Part shown: piece by piece, positions 50,832-59,676 of the stretch
Position numbering within the stretch: position 1 is the stretch's first letter
How the letters are laid out: each line of letters starts with the position of its first letter
DNA from: Amycolatopsis circi
GTDB lineage: Bacteria > Actinomycetota > Actinomycetes > Mycobacteriales > Pseudonocardiaceae
Direction: 5' to 3'
DNA: 64,000 bases
Assembly (NCBI RefSeq): GCF_003385235.1
Contig: NZ_PQIA01000026.1
Location: 1 to 64,000 of the forward strand
Program-made: the position numbers and the translations under genes
Notes under the pieces: model-generated
What the model saw: the letters and a program-made list of their open reading frames with translations, nothing else
Database searches by the model: none
What the model was told of the DNA's origin: nothing

Positions 50832-51753
50832 GATCGACTCCGGCGATGCCTACGCCGAGTTCCTCGAAGTAGGCGCTGACCGTGTTCCCCGGCCCGCAGA
50901 AAAGCGGCTCGCGGACCAGCAGTTCCAGGTCCTCCCTCGGCCGGATGGTCCGCAGGCAGCGCGCGGGCAGCGCGGCCGGGTCGAAGCGCAGCCGCAGCAG
51001 GTACGCCGACATGCGGGAGCGCACGACCCGGTGGAAATTCCCCGGCCGGACCGAGGCGGCGGGACGCAGCGTGAACCCGAACGTGTGCGTCTCCCCCTCG
51101 GCGAGGCCGCGGTCGAAGAGCACCTCGAACACCATCCCCGCCGACTGGACGCTGCGCCGCACCCGCCCGACGCGGCAGCCGTCGACCGCGATGATCTCGG
51201 TCGCGGTGACGTCGCTGCCGTCCTCGTCCTGGTGCGTGACCAGGAAGCTGTCCGGACCGGATCTTCGGGCCCGCACCACCATGGTCGACGTGATCTCCTC
51301 GGTCCGGCCTTGCGCGCCGAGCGTCAGCACGTCTACCACGGTCGCGACGTCGAGGTCCGCGTTCTCCTCGCTGCCGGGCATCCCGCTCAGCTCGTCACGC
51401 AGCGCGAACGTTTCGGCCCAGCTCTGCTGGAGTTCCGGCAGCGACGGCCTGCGGTCGGCGTCGGCGGTCCGGTGCGGCCCGATCAGCACGACCAGGCTGT
51501 CCGGCGGCAGGTTCAGGACCGATTCCAGAGCGCGCACGACGTCGAGCGACCGCGGGGCGGACGGGCTGCGCAATCCGCGCTGCCAGTAACTCAGCGTGGA
51601 CTCGGCGACCGAAACCCCGTGCGCGGCGAGATGCGCGCGAAGGCGGGAAAGGGACAGCCCGCGCCGGTCGACGGCCTCGGACAACGCGCGGTGGAACGGT
51701 CCGGACCGGATTGTTCGCGACGACCACCGGACCGCCAAGCTCTGCTGCTGCAT
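50818..51753 (-). CDS. XRE-type helix-turn-helix regulator
   Basis: This is a 311-residue protein. Residues about 18-80 form a lambda-repressor-like helix-turn-helix (FHRALSEAVDRRGLSLSRLR, SVAESTLSYWQRGLRSPS, SLDVVRALESVLNLPPDSL). The remaining 200 residues are a beta-rich domain with VVDVLTLGAQGRTEEITST, EVLFDRGLAEGETHTFGF and an end resembling other large actinomycete XRE proteins of unknown ligand. AGGGG lies upstream of the ATG. It is convergent with the protease-partner gene and may regulate it, though nothing in sequence proves this. Confidence 0.75.
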   Translation of the reverse strand: MQQQSLAVRWSSRTIRSGPFHRALSEAVDRRGLSLSRLRAHLAAHGVSVAESTLSYWQRGLRSPSAPRSLDVVRALESVLNLPPDSLVVLIGPHRTADADRRPSLPELQQSWAETFALRDELSGMPGSEENADLDVATVVDVLTLGAQGRTEEITSTMVVRARRSGPDSFLVTHQDEDGSDVTATEIIAVDGCRVGRVRRSVQSAGMVFEVLFDRGLAEGETHTFGFTLRPAASVRPGNFHRVVRSRMSAYLLRLRFDPAALPARCLRTIRPREDLELLVREPLFCGPGNTVSAYFEELGVGIAGVDLIWD

Positions 51754-51860
51754 CTGGCTTCCCCTGCTCGTACCGAATAACTGTTCAGCATGAGCAGTTC
51801 GTGACCGGGCAACAACCGTCCATGGTCGAGAATCGGACATTTCCCCGCACTTGGAGAGGC

Positions 51861-52301
51861 TCAGCCGTCCTCGAGGGTCCGCCAGATGCCCGCCAGAAGG
51901 CGCAGCTGGTCGTCGTCCAGCCGGTCGAAGAACAGCGTCCGCAGGTCCTCGTGGTGCCGGCGGCGGGCTTTGCGGATCAGCGCACGGCCCTGCGCGGTCA
52001 AAACGGCGTCGAAGCTGCGGGCGTCTGCCGCCGATTGGCGGCGCTCGATCAGCCCTCGGCCGACGAGCCGGTCGGCCAGCCGGGTGAAGCCGCCGGTGGA
52101 CATCAGGCGGCGCTGAGCGAGGTCGGTCATCCGCATGCCCGCGTCGCCGGCTTCGGCCAACAGGGCCAGCACGCTGTACTCCGCCATGCTCACGTTCAGC
52201 GGCGCGAGCCCGTCCGCCAGTGCGCGCCACAGCCGCTCGTGCGTGAAGAGGAACCCGCTCCACGCCTCCTGTTCCAGGTCTCGCAGCCCGTCGCTCGCCA
52301 T
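51861..52301 (-). CDS. MarR family regulator
   Basis: This is a 146-residue winged-helix regulator with helix-turn-helix MTDLAQRRLMSTGGFTRLAD and wing RRQSAADARSFDAVLT. The N-terminal helix is EAWSGFLFTHERLWRALAD. It is divergent from the LLM oxidoreductase gene, with a perfect palindrome between (52361-52374) that is the likely binding site. It probably derepresses the flavin enzymes on sensing their substrate or an oxidant. Confidence 0.85.
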   Translation of the reverse strand: MASDGLRDLEQEAWSGFLFTHERLWRALADGLAPLNVSMAEYSVLALLAEAGDAGMRMTDLAQRRLMSTGGFTRLADRLVGRGLIERRQSAADARSFDAVLTAQGRALIRKARRRHHEDLRTLFFDRLDDDQLRLLAGIWRTLEDG

Positions 52302-52360
52302 GGCGACACGGTAACCGGGACCCGGCAAACGGGTGATCGCGGCCACCGCCGGAAATAGTT

Positions 52361-52374
52361 GTCTGCGCAGACAG
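52361..52374. promoter_or_regulatory. MarR operator palindrome
   Basis: TGTCTGCGCAGACA is a perfect 14-bp palindrome in the 130-bp divergent region between MarR and the LLM gene, centred about 65 bp from each start. A TAGT before and TTAA after suggest overlap with promoter sequence. Confidence 0.6.
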
Positions 52375-52431
52375 GTTAATTCCGGCAGGCTCGGCCGCGG
52401 CGTGCGACCGGGCGCCCGAAAGGAGTCGGCC

Positions 52432-53499
52432 ATGGCTGAACCGCAGACCGCGCAGGCCGTTGAAGCGCGTCCGTTCGAAATCGGCATCCTGACGTTCGGA
52501 GAACTCACCAGGGACCCGGTTTCCGGCGCGCTCCCCTCGCCGCGGCAGCGGGCGCGCGAGACGATCGAGCAGGCACAACTCGCCGACGAGGTCGGACTGG
52601 ACGTCTTCGGCGTTGGCGAGCACCACCGCACCGACTTCGTCGGGTCCGCGCCCACGATCCTGCTCGCCGCGGCCGCCGAGCGCACCGAACGGATCCGGCT
52701 GACCAGCGCGGTGACCGTGCTGAGTTCCGAGGACCCGGTGCGGGTGTGGGAGCAGTTCGCGACCATCGACCTGCTGTCCGCCGGCCGCGCCGAGATCGTC
52801 GCGGGCCGCGGGTCGTACACCGAGTCTTTCCCGCTTTTCGGCTACGACCTCGCCGATTACGCCGATCTCTTCCGCGAGAAGCTCGACCTTCTGCTGGCGA
52901 TCCGCGAGCGGAACCCGTTGACCTGGAAGGGGAAGTTCCGCGCCGCACTCGATGACGCCGACATCGCGCCGCGTGCCGACGGCCTGCCGATCTGGGTGGG
53001 CGTCGGCGGGTCCGCAGCATCAGCGGTCAGCACTGGACGGCGCGGGTTGCCGATGGCGATGGCGTTGCTGCTGGGCCCGTTGACGCAGCACGAGCAGACC
53101 GCCGCGCTCTACCGGCAAGCGGCTCGGGAAGCCGGGCATGAACCGGCATCGATCAGCATCAACGTGCACGGGTACGTCGGGCGCACCAGTCAGGAGGCGC
53201 GCGAGACGATGTATCCCTACTTCGCGCAGGGCATGCTGGAGAACAACCATCAGCGCGGCGAAGGGATGCGGCTCTCCCGGTCCGCCTTCGAAGCACAGGG
53301 CTCGCCCGGGTCGGGGCTGCTGGTGGGGAGTTCGGCGGAGCTGATCGAGAAAATTCTTGCCTACCACGAGTTTTACGGCTTGAACCGGGTCCTGGTCCAG
53401 CTCGGCTTCGGCGGGATGCCGCAGAAGGAACACCTCGAAGCGATCGAACGGCTCGGCACGGAGGTCGCCCCGGTCGTGCGACGGGAGGTGCCGGCGTGA
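52432..53499 (+). CDS. LLM-class flavin-dependent oxidoreductase
   Basis: This is a 355-residue luciferase-like TIM-barrel monooxygenase using reduced FMN or F420. Signatures are FEIGILTFGELTRDP, EVGLDVFGVGEHHRTDFVGS, the RIRLTSAVTVLSSEDPVRVW block, RAEIVAGRGSYTESFPLFGY and LPIWVGVGGS. GAAAGGAG lies before the ATG. The next gene is an NADPH-dependent FMN reductase with overlapping start, so a two-component FMN monooxygenase is likely. The substrate is unknown. Confidence 0.9.
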   Translation: MAEPQTAQAVEARPFEIGILTFGELTRDPVSGALPSPRQRARETIEQAQLADEVGLDVFGVGEHHRTDFVGSAPTILLAAAAERTERIRLTSAVTVLSSEDPVRVWEQFATIDLLSAGRAEIVAGRGSYTESFPLFGYDLADYADLFREKLDLLLAIRERNPLTWKGKFRAALDDADIAPRADGLPIWVGVGGSAASAVSTGRRGLPMAMALLLGPLTQHEQTAALYRQAAREAGHEPASISINVHGYVGRTSQEARETMYPYFAQGMLENNHQRGEGMRLSRSAFEAQGSPGSGLLVGSSAELIEKILAYHEFYGLNRVLVQLGFGGMPQKEHLEAIERLGTEVAPVVRREVPA

Positions 53500-54041
53500 G
53501 CGGACTGCGGGTGGCGGTCGTCAACGGGAGCCCGAGCCAGCCGTCCAAGACGATGGGCCTGGTGGACGTCATCCTGGAAACTCTCGGCGGGCTGGTCCCC
53601 GTTTCGGCGGCCCGGATCGACGTTTACCGGCTGGGCCTCGCCGGAACGATCGAGCGCGCGGACGTGCCGCCGGACGTCGAGGCGGCCTTGCGGAGCGCCG
53701 AAGAAGCCGACCTGCTGATCGCGGCGACGCCGGTGTTCCGCCGCTCGTATCCCGGGATGTTCAAGCAGTTCTTCGATCTTGTCGACCAATACGCACTTGT
53801 CGACAAACCCGTCCTGCTGGCCGCGACCGGCGGCGGCGACCATCACGCGCTGGTGCTGGAGCACGCGTTGCGGCCGTTGTTCGGGTTCTTCCAGGCCCTG
53901 ACGCTGCCGGTCGCGATCTTCGCTGCCAGCGGGGACTTCGACGGCACCGTGCTGTTGAACCCGCGCGTGCACGGGAGAATCCAGATCGCGGCCGAGTCCG
54001 CGGTCCGGTTCCTTCCGGCGATGGCTCAGGCCGCGAAGTAG
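53496..54041 (+). CDS. NAD(P)H-dependent FMN reductase
   Basis: This is a 181-residue flavodoxin-fold reductase. The phosphate-binding loop is VVNGSPSQPSKT, and the ring-contacting segment is ATPVFRRSYPGMFKQFFDLVD followed by PVLLAATGGGDHH, as in MsuE/SsuE reductases. It supplies reduced FMN to the upstream LLM monooxygenase. The GTG start overlaps its stop (GTGA). The 3-prime end overlaps the convergent LysR gene by 16 bp. Confidence 0.9.
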   Translation: MSGLRVAVVNGSPSQPSKTMGLVDVILETLGGLVPVSAARIDVYRLGLAGTIERADVPPDVEAALRSAEEADLLIAATPVFRRSYPGMFKQFFDLVDQYALVDKPVLLAATGGGDHHALVLEHALRPLFGFFQALTLPVAIFAASGDFDGTVLLNPRVHGRIQIAAESAVRFLPAMAQAAK

Positions 54042-54901
54042 GCCGTCGCGAATTCCGTCAACCGTTGTGCCGCGGCGGAAACGTAGGTGTCCGCTCGCTG
54101 CACCACCGTCAACGTCCGATAGCAATCCGGAACGTCCAGCTCCAGCCCGACAGCCGCCTCGTCCTTGGCGGCCTGTCGGGCTACCTCCGGTACCAGGCCG
54201 ATTCCCAGCCCGCTCGCGATCAGCTGGCCGGTCGCGCCGGGTTCGTCGCTCTCGCAGGAGTAATTCGGTTCCAGTCCCGCCTCGGCGAAGAGGCGGTCCG
54301 CGAGGGTGCGCGGCCAGTAGCCGGGCCGGGTCGTCACCATGGGCTCGTTCGCGAGGTCCGCCATCCGCACGCGTTTGCGCTTCGCCAGCCGATGTGTGAT
54401 GGGCACGGCGAGAAGCACCTCCTCGCGTAGTAGTTCGCGAGCCTCCAGTCCGGGTTGCTGCAGCGGCTGCGACGCGAAGCAGAGATCGACCTCGCCCGCG
54501 CACAGCTGCTGCGCCATGGTTTCCGCCGACGACTGGTACAGCCGCAGCTCGACGCCGGGGTACTCCGCGCGGAAGGCGCTCATCAGTCCGGTGAGCGTGA
54601 GCAGGGTTTCCGACGCGACGGCGACCCGGCCGTGGTCCAGGCCGGCCAGGTCGACGAGTTCCTGGCGGGCGTCGTCGAGTTCGCGCAGGGCCCGGTCGAC
54701 GCGGCGCAGGAACGTGGTGCCGAAGTGGTTGAGCCGCAGCCCCCGCCCGGCGCGTTCGAACAACGGCACGCCGAGATCCGCCTCCAGCCGCGCGATGGCC
54801 CGGCTCAGCGACGGCTGCGCGATGTGCAGTTCGGCCGCCGCCTGGCTGAGGTGGCCGCGGTAGGCGACCGCCTGGAAGTAGCGCAGTTGCAGCAGGTCCA
54901 T
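54026..54901 (-). CDS. LysR family regulator
   Basis: This is a 291-residue regulator. The N-terminal winged helix is LLQLRYFQAVAYRGHLSQAA, AELHIAQPSLSRAIARLEAD. The periplasmic-binding-like effector domain has GRVAVASETLLTLTGLMSAF, AGEVDLCFASQPL and SGLGIGLVPEV. It is divergent from the membrane protein/multicopper oxidase pair, with about 107 bp between, the usual LysR arrangement, so that pair is the likely target. I could not single out a convincing T-N11-A box. Confidence 0.9.
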   Translation of the reverse strand: MDLLQLRYFQAVAYRGHLSQAAAELHIAQPSLSRAIARLEADLGVPLFERAGRGLRLNHFGTTFLRRVDRALRELDDARQELVDLAGLDHGRVAVASETLLTLTGLMSAFRAEYPGVELRLYQSSAETMAQQLCAGEVDLCFASQPLQQPGLEARELLREEVLLAVPITHRLAKRKRVRMADLANEPMVTTRPGYWPRTLADRLFAEAGLEPNYSCESDEPGATGQLIASGLGIGLVPEVARQAAKDEAAVGLELDVPDCYRTLTVVQRADTYVSAAAQRLTEFATAYFAA

Positions 54902-55008
54902 CTCATAGCTCCGAGGTCATGAGTACATGGCGGATTTGGTCTTGGACGGCATGAGAAGTTCAGCTTAGCGTCTGTTCGGGGGAAGACTCACGCGCACAAG
55001 GGGGGACA

Positions 55009-55398
55009 GTGGCCGAAGCGACCCACATTCGCGGGCGGACGTTGCTGGTGGTGATGCGGGCTTTCGTGACGGTGCACGCCGTCGCGATCCTGGGCCAGCC
55101 GGTGTTCGCCGGGCGGTATCTGATCGGCGACTACGACATGTTGGCGATGCACGAACTCGGCGCGAACGTCGTGTCGACCGTCGCGCTGGTGCAGCTCGTG
55201 CCTGCCGCGCTGTACTGGTGGCGCGGCGGCGTCCAATGGCCGTTCTGGGCGAGCCTGCTGATGGCCGGCGGCGAGACCGCGCAGTACTTCGCCGGTCAGG
55301 CCGGTGCCCTCGACCTGCACATTCCGCTCGGCGTCGCGCTGGTCGCGATCGCGCTCGGAACGCTGTTCGGCATCTGGCGGACCGGAGCGCGGCGATGA
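55009..55398 (+). CDS. four-helix membrane protein, partner of multicopper oxidase
   Basis: This is a 129-residue protein starting at GTG behind a GGGGGGA ribosome site. Four membrane helices (VVMRAFVTVHAVAILGQPV, ELGANVVSTVALVQLVPAAL, PFWASLLMAGGETAQYFAG, PLGVALVAIALGTLFGIW) hold two His that could bind haem or metal. The stop overlaps the ATG of the oxidase gene (ATGA). It may anchor or supply electrons or copper to the Tat-exported oxidase. I recognise no named family. Confidence 0.65.
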   Translation: MAEATHIRGRTLLVVMRAFVTVHAVAILGQPVFAGRYLIGDYDMLAMHELGANVVSTVALVQLVPAALYWWRGGVQWPFWASLLMAGGETAQYFAGQAGALDLHIPLGVALVAIALGTLFGIWRTGARR

Positions 55399-56969
55399 GC
55401 GGGATGTCGCGACGCCGGTTTCTCGGATTGGCGGGCGGTGCCGGCGCGCTGTTCACCGCCGGGTTCGTCGCCCCGCGGTTGTTGCGGCCCGCTGCCGCTA
55501 CCGGAGAGCTATTGCTTAGCGAAGTGCCGCTGCCGCAACCGTTTCAGGCTCCGCTGCCGCTGCCGCCGGTGTTGAAACCAGTGTCGCGTGACGGCGGTGT
55601 CGACCGGTACGAGATCGTCCAGCGGGCGAGCACAGCCGAGATCCTGCCCGGCCTGCGTACGCCGATTTGGGGCTATCAAGGCACTTTCCCCGGCCCCACG
55701 ATCGAGTCTCGCAGCGGCCGGACCACGATTGTCCGGCATCGCAACGAACTTCCGGTGCCGACGGTCGTACACCTGCACGGCGGACGCACGCCGCCGGAGT
55801 CCGACGGATACGCGACCGACCTCGTCCTGCCCGCCGACGGCCGGTATCTGGCCGGCGCCGGGCACGGGCATTCGGGGATGGCCGATCCGGACGCCATCGT
55901 TGCCACTGGCACCCGCAAGTACACGTATCCGTTGCAGCAGAAGGCCGCGATGCTCTGGTATCACGACCATCGGATGGATTTCACCGGCCCGGCCGTGTAT
56001 CGCGGGCTCGCGGGCCTGCACATCATCCGCGACGCCGAGGAAGACGCCCTGCCGCTGCCGCGCGGCGAACGGGAACTTCCGTTGATGATCACCGACCGCG
56101 CGTTCGCCGAAGACGGATCAATACGGTATCCGTCGCTGGACCCTTCGCTGCGGACCGTGCCCGGTGTCGAAGACGCCTACGCTGCCGGGGTTCTCGGTGA
56201 TGTGCTGCTGGTGAACGGTGCACCGTGGCCGGTCGCGGAAGTGTCGGCGACCAGGTATCGGTTGCGGTTCCTCAACGGTTCCAACGCCCGTCGCTACGAC
56301 CTCGCGCTCGATCCGCCGCCCCCGAGCGGTCCTGCGTTCACACAGATCGGCTCGGATCAGGGCTTGCTGGACTCCCCGCGCGGCCACGAGCATCTGCCGA
56401 TCGCGCCCGCCGAACGGTATGACCTGGTGGTCGACTTCGGTGCCTACCCGGTCGGCACTGACGTGACTCTGGTCAACCGTCTCGGGACCGGGACTACCGC
56501 ACAGGTCATGCGCTTTCGAGTGGTCCGCCGGGCGAAAGACGACAGCCACATCCCGGCCAAACTGTCCGAAGCGGAGCGACTCGACCGTGCACAAGCGACC
56601 GTGACGCGCGAGTTCGCGTTCCGAAGTGGACAGTTCAACGGCCAGCACGGCTGGACCATCGGCGGCGAGGCCTTCACCCCGACCCGGATCGCAGCCCAGC
56701 CGAAACTCGGCGATGTCGAGATCTGGCGGTTCATCGCGGATCTGCACCATCCGATCCACCTGCACCTGGTGCACTTCCAGGTACTTTCCCGCGGCGGCAA
56801 GGAGCCTGCTCCGCACGACGTGGGTCGCAAGGACACTGTGGACCTTCGACCCGGCGAAGCGGTCGAGGTGATCGCGCGGTTCGACGGCTATCGCGGGCGG
56901 TACATGTTTCACTGCCACAACGCCGAGCACGAGGACATGGGGATGATGGCCACGTTCAAGACCGTCTAG
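55395..56969 (+). CDS. Tat-exported multicopper oxidase
   Basis: This is a 524-residue three-domain cupredoxin oxidase of the CotA/CueO/SufI group. The Tat signal is SRRRFLGLAGGAGALFTAG. Copper sites are VHLHGGRTPPESDG (about 124-137), LWYHDHRMD (about 188-196), HHPIHLHLVHFQV (about 451-463) and FHCHNAEHEDMGMM (about 505-518), with the type 1 Cys in HCH and an axial Met. It oxidises phenols, metal ions or bilirubin-like substrates with oxygen outside the membrane. It is coupled to the small membrane protein and probably controlled by the divergent LysR. A 55-bp palindrome follows the gene. Confidence 0.92.
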   Translation: MSGMSRRRFLGLAGGAGALFTAGFVAPRLLRPAAATGELLLSEVPLPQPFQAPLPLPPVLKPVSRDGGVDRYEIVQRASTAEILPGLRTPIWGYQGTFPGPTIESRSGRTTIVRHRNELPVPTVVHLHGGRTPPESDGYATDLVLPADGRYLAGAGHGHSGMADPDAIVATGTRKYTYPLQQKAAMLWYHDHRMDFTGPAVYRGLAGLHIIRDAEEDALPLPRGERELPLMITDRAFAEDGSIRYPSLDPSLRTVPGVEDAYAAGVLGDVLLVNGAPWPVAEVSATRYRLRFLNGSNARRYDLALDPPPPSGPAFTQIGSDQGLLDSPRGHEHLPIAPAERYDLVVDFGAYPVGTDVTLVNRLGTGTTAQVMRFRVVRRAKDDSHIPAKLSEAERLDRAQATVTREFAFRSGQFNGQHGWTIGGEAFTPTRIAAQPKLGDVEIWRFIADLHHPIHLHLVHFQVLSRGGKEPAPHDVGRKDTVDLRPGEAVEVIARFDGYRGRYMFHCHNAEHEDMGMMATFKTV

Positions 56970-57010
56970 CCAGGCCGAGCACCCGGCCGCCGACGGACCC
57001 GGCCCGCAAC

Positions 57011-57065
57011 GTCCGTGAAGGACTCCTTGGGGGAATCTGATTCCCTCAAGGAGCCCTTCACGGAC
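57011..57065. repeat. 55-bp interspersed palindrome, copy 2
   Basis: The same 24-7-24 layout and the same ends (GTCCGTGA / TCACGGAC) as the copies at 43857 and 60378, but the inner arms differ (GGACTCCTTG paired with CAAGGAGCCC). Arms still pair at all but about two positions. It lies between the convergent multicopper oxidase and a truncated response regulator. Confidence 0.7.
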
Positions 57066-57077
57066 AGCGAGCTGGGT

Positions 57078-57545
57078 TCAAGCGGGCGAGGCGGCGAGGC
57101 GGTAGCCAGCTCCGGCGACCGTCTCGATCACCGGCGGCAATCCGAGCTTCCGCCGCAATGTCATCACCGTGACGCGCACCGTGTTCGTGAACGGATCGGC
57201 GTGCTCGTCCCACGCCTTCTCCAGCAACTGCTCGGCACTCACCACCGTCCCGTCCGCGCGCATCAGAACCTCCAGCACCGCGAACTCCTTCGGCGACAAC
57301 GGCAGAAACCGGCCATCGCCGGACGCCTGGTGGCGCGGCAGATCCAACACCAGACCAGCCGCCTCCAACACCGGCGGCAATGCAGGACGCGCGCGGCGAG
57401 CCAGCGCATGCACCCGGGCAACCAGCTCCGCGAACACGAACGGCTTGGTCAGATAGTCATCGGCACCCAGGTTCAGACCTTCGATCCGATCAGTGACATC
57501 GGCCGCTGAGGTGAGCATCAAGACCCGCGTCGACGATCGCCGCGC
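57078..57545 (-). pseudogene. OmpR-type response regulator lacking its N-terminus
   Basis: The minus-strand frame encodes the end of a receiver domain ([40 protein letters not shown]) and a complete winged-helix effector domain (LSPKEFAVLEVLMRADGTVV, AEQLLEKAWDEHADPFTNTV, LRRKLGLPPVIETVAGAGYR). The first 70 or so residues, including the phosphoacceptor Asp, are absent. The frame runs into the broken 5-prime end of a plus-strand permease near 57545. It is a deletion product and unlikely to respond to a kinase, though the ATG at 57521 could still yield a short DNA-binding protein. Confidence 0.75.
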
Positions 57546-57553
57546 ACACCTCG

Positions 57554-57871
57554 TCGCCGTGCACGGTGATCTCGGTGCTGGAACGCCGGCGTGAGATCGG
57601 GCTGCGCCGCGCGCTCGGTGCGACCCGACGCCAGATCCGCGGGCAGTTCCTAGCCGAGTCAGTGCTGCTGTCCGGGCTGGGCGGGCTCGTCGGGGTGGTG
57701 ATCGGGGTCGGCGCGACGGCGGGCTACGCGCTCAGCCAAGGCTGACCCGCAGTGCTGCCGCCGGTCGCACTCGTCGGCGGGGTGGCGGTTTCGGCCGCGG
57801 TCGGCGCGATCGCCGGGGCGTATCCGGCGATGCGGGCCGCGCGGCTTCCCCCTGCTCAGGCCCTGGCTTGA
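57554..57871 (+). pseudogene. FtsX/MacB-type permease C-terminus with internal stop
   Basis: The frame reads [20 protein letters not shown] and [20 protein letters not shown], the conserved C-terminal region of ABC permeases of the MacB/FtsX family. It then has an in-frame TGA at 57743-57745 where Trp would be expected, then resumes with VLPPVALVGGVAVSAAVGAI and the closing YPAMRAARLPPAQALA to the stop at 57869. The N-terminal three quarters are missing. It lies head-to-head with the truncated response regulator, indicating one deletion removed both 5-prime ends. Confidence 0.8.
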
Positions 57872-58143
57872 GCCCTCGGAACCGAACCGCGTGAACGCCA
57901 TCCGGTCGTGCGGGCAATTATCAACACTGGACTCCCGTCTAGTGCTATGGTGCAACTACGGTTACAAGTACTAACGTTCGATTGAGTTCCTAATCAACTC
58001 CGGCCTGCCGAGGTGTCGCAGGCGCTGCCGCGGCTCGGCAGCGCGGGGGATCGCCCTCGCGCCGAACTGCGGATCCTCGGCCGAGGCGGAGGCGGGCGGA
58101 GCACGCGGCGCTGCCGCCGGGAACGACTGGTCTGTGAGCTGAC
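57872..58143. other. intergenic region before the LuxR-type gene
   Basis: No gene seen. An AT-richer patch at about 57930-57980 (TATGGTGCAACTACGG and onward) may hold the promoter of the regulator at 58144. Confidence 0.35.
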
Positions 58144-58782
58144 ATGAGCGCATTGCCCGAACGAGTGGCGGTCATCGCCAATGACCCGATCAGCGGCGAG
58201 GGTGCCGCCGCCTACCTGCGCGCCTCGCCCCGCTACGCCGTGATGGGCCCAGGCGAGGTGCCGCGCGCGGACGTCCTGCTCGTGATCGTGCCGGAGGTCC
58301 GCGAGAAAACCCTGCTCGACCTGGCCCGGATCCGCCGGACCGCTCTCGTGCCGGATGTGCGCGCGGTGCTGGTCGCGGACCGGATCGAGAAGGCCGAACT
58401 GAGCAGGCTCGGCGGATTCGGCCTGTCCGCGGTGCTGTACCGCGGTTCCGCGACGCGCGACAAGATCCTGGAAGCGCTGGCTGCCCGGGTGCCAGCGGCC
58501 GAACCTGAGGAGGTCCGCGCGACCCGGCTGACGAATGAGTTCCGCGCGAGCGAGGGCGAGGCCCGGTATCCCCGGGGTTTCCTTGACCGGCACCGGCTGC
58601 AGAGCCGCGAGGTGGAAATCCTCGGGCTGCTCGCGGACGGCTTCGGCACGGTCGAAATCGCCGACCGGATGTCGTATTCGGAGCGGACGATCAAGAACAT
58701 CATCAGCACGCTGCTGGTGCGGTTCGATCTGCGAAACCGCTCGCACGCGGTCGCGTACGCGCTGCGGACCGGCATCATCTGA
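58144..58782 (+). CDS. LuxR-type regulator with degenerate receiver
   Basis: This is a 212-residue NarL-like protein. The N-terminal half has a receiver-like fold (RVAVIANDPISGEGAAAYLR, VPRADVLLVIVPEV), but the position of the phosphoacceptor Asp is hydrophobic and the conserved Lys reads Arg (VLYRGSATRD), so it should not be phosphorylated normally. The C-terminal helix-turn-helix (LQSREVEILGLLADGFGTVE, YSERTIKNIISTLLVRFDLR) ends NRSHAVAYALRTGII. A homologue with the same ending lies convergent at 58965-59588. The pair may heterodimerise or bind the same sites. Confidence 0.8.
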   Translation: MSALPERVAVIANDPISGEGAAAYLRASPRYAVMGPGEVPRADVLLVIVPEVREKTLLDLARIRRTALVPDVRAVLVADRIEKAELSRLGGFGLSAVLYRGSATRDKILEALAARVPAAEPEEVRATRLTNEFRASEGEARYPRGFLDRHRLQSREVEILGLLADGFGTVEIADRMSYSERTIKNIISTLLVRFDLRNRSHAVAYALRTGII

Positions 58783-58964
58783 ACGCCGTCCCACGTTGCC
58801 TCGGTCAACTTCGGCGGCGGAACACGGCGATGGCGCGCTGGGCCGCGTCAGCCGCTCCGATTCGCCGCGATCAGCTTCGGCAGCGGAACGACCTCGGCGA
58901 CACCAGCAGACAGGCCAGCACGCGACGACGGCGCTCGCCGAACAGCGTCAAGCCGCTCCAGGCC

Positions 58965-59588
58965 TCAGATCGCGCCGTTCCGTAGCGCGTACGCCACCGC
59001 GTGCGTCCGGTTCCGCAAGTCCAGCCGCTGCGACATGTCGTGGATGACCTTCTTCACCGCACGCACGGAGAAGTTGATTTTCTCCGCGGTTTCCGCGGTG
59101 TCGAGGCCGTCGGCGAGCAGGCGCAGCACGTCGATTTCCCGTTGCGTCAGACCGGAACTGTGCGTCGGGCGCGGATCCATCGGACGGCGGAAATGGCTGA
59201 GCAGCGTGCCCAGCGCCGCCGGGGGCAGGATTCCGCCGCCGCGCGAAGCGGTCAGCACCGCGGCGGCCAGTTGCTCGCTCGACATGCGCTCGCGGTTCAG
59301 CAGGGCGACCACGTTGCACTCCACCGCCGTCAGCACCGCCGCGCCCGAGGCCTCCTCGTCGACGAGCAGGACCACCGGAGCGTCCACAGTGGCCTTCAGC
59401 CCGCGCAACGTCGACGCTACCTCCACCGACAACAGCTCGGCCGCGACGATAATGACGTCCACTTCTTCGGAAACCACGGAAAACTCGGGTCTCGCCTGCA
59501 GCCAGCTCCGGATCCCCGTGTCGGTAAGCGGATCCGCGGCTTGAATCAGCACTCGGACCGCTTCGTCGTGCACCGCCGCCCCGTTCAT
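58965..59588 (-). CDS. LuxR-type regulator with degenerate receiver, homologue of the gene at 58144
   Basis: This is a 207-residue protein with the same plan as the plus-strand gene 180 bp away. The degenerate receiver (VRVLIQAADPLTDTGIRSWL, VDVIIVAAELLSV) has no Asp at the phosphorylation position, and the helix-turn-helix (LTQREIDVLRLLADGLDTAE, FSVRAVKKVIHDMSQRLDLR) ends NRTHAVAYALRNGAI. Sequence identity with the partner is concentrated in the DNA-binding half, so an old inverted duplication is likely. It is divergent from the TetR gene at 59747. Confidence 0.8.
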   Translation of the reverse strand: MNGAAVHDEAVRVLIQAADPLTDTGIRSWLQARPEFSVVSEEVDVIIVAAELLSVEVASTLRGLKATVDAPVVLLVDEEASGAAVLTAVECNVVALLNRERMSSEQLAAAVLTASRGGGILPPAALGTLLSHFRRPMDPRPTHSSGLTQREIDVLRLLADGLDTAETAEKINFSVRAVKKVIHDMSQRLDLRNRTHAVAYALRNGAI

Positions 59589-59676
59589 CCCACTCCCCCT
59601 GCCGCCGGTCCTCCCGAAGTCTCGAATCTATGGCCCCGGCGGGACGACCGGCGATCCCGCGCGGGGTAAAGACCAG

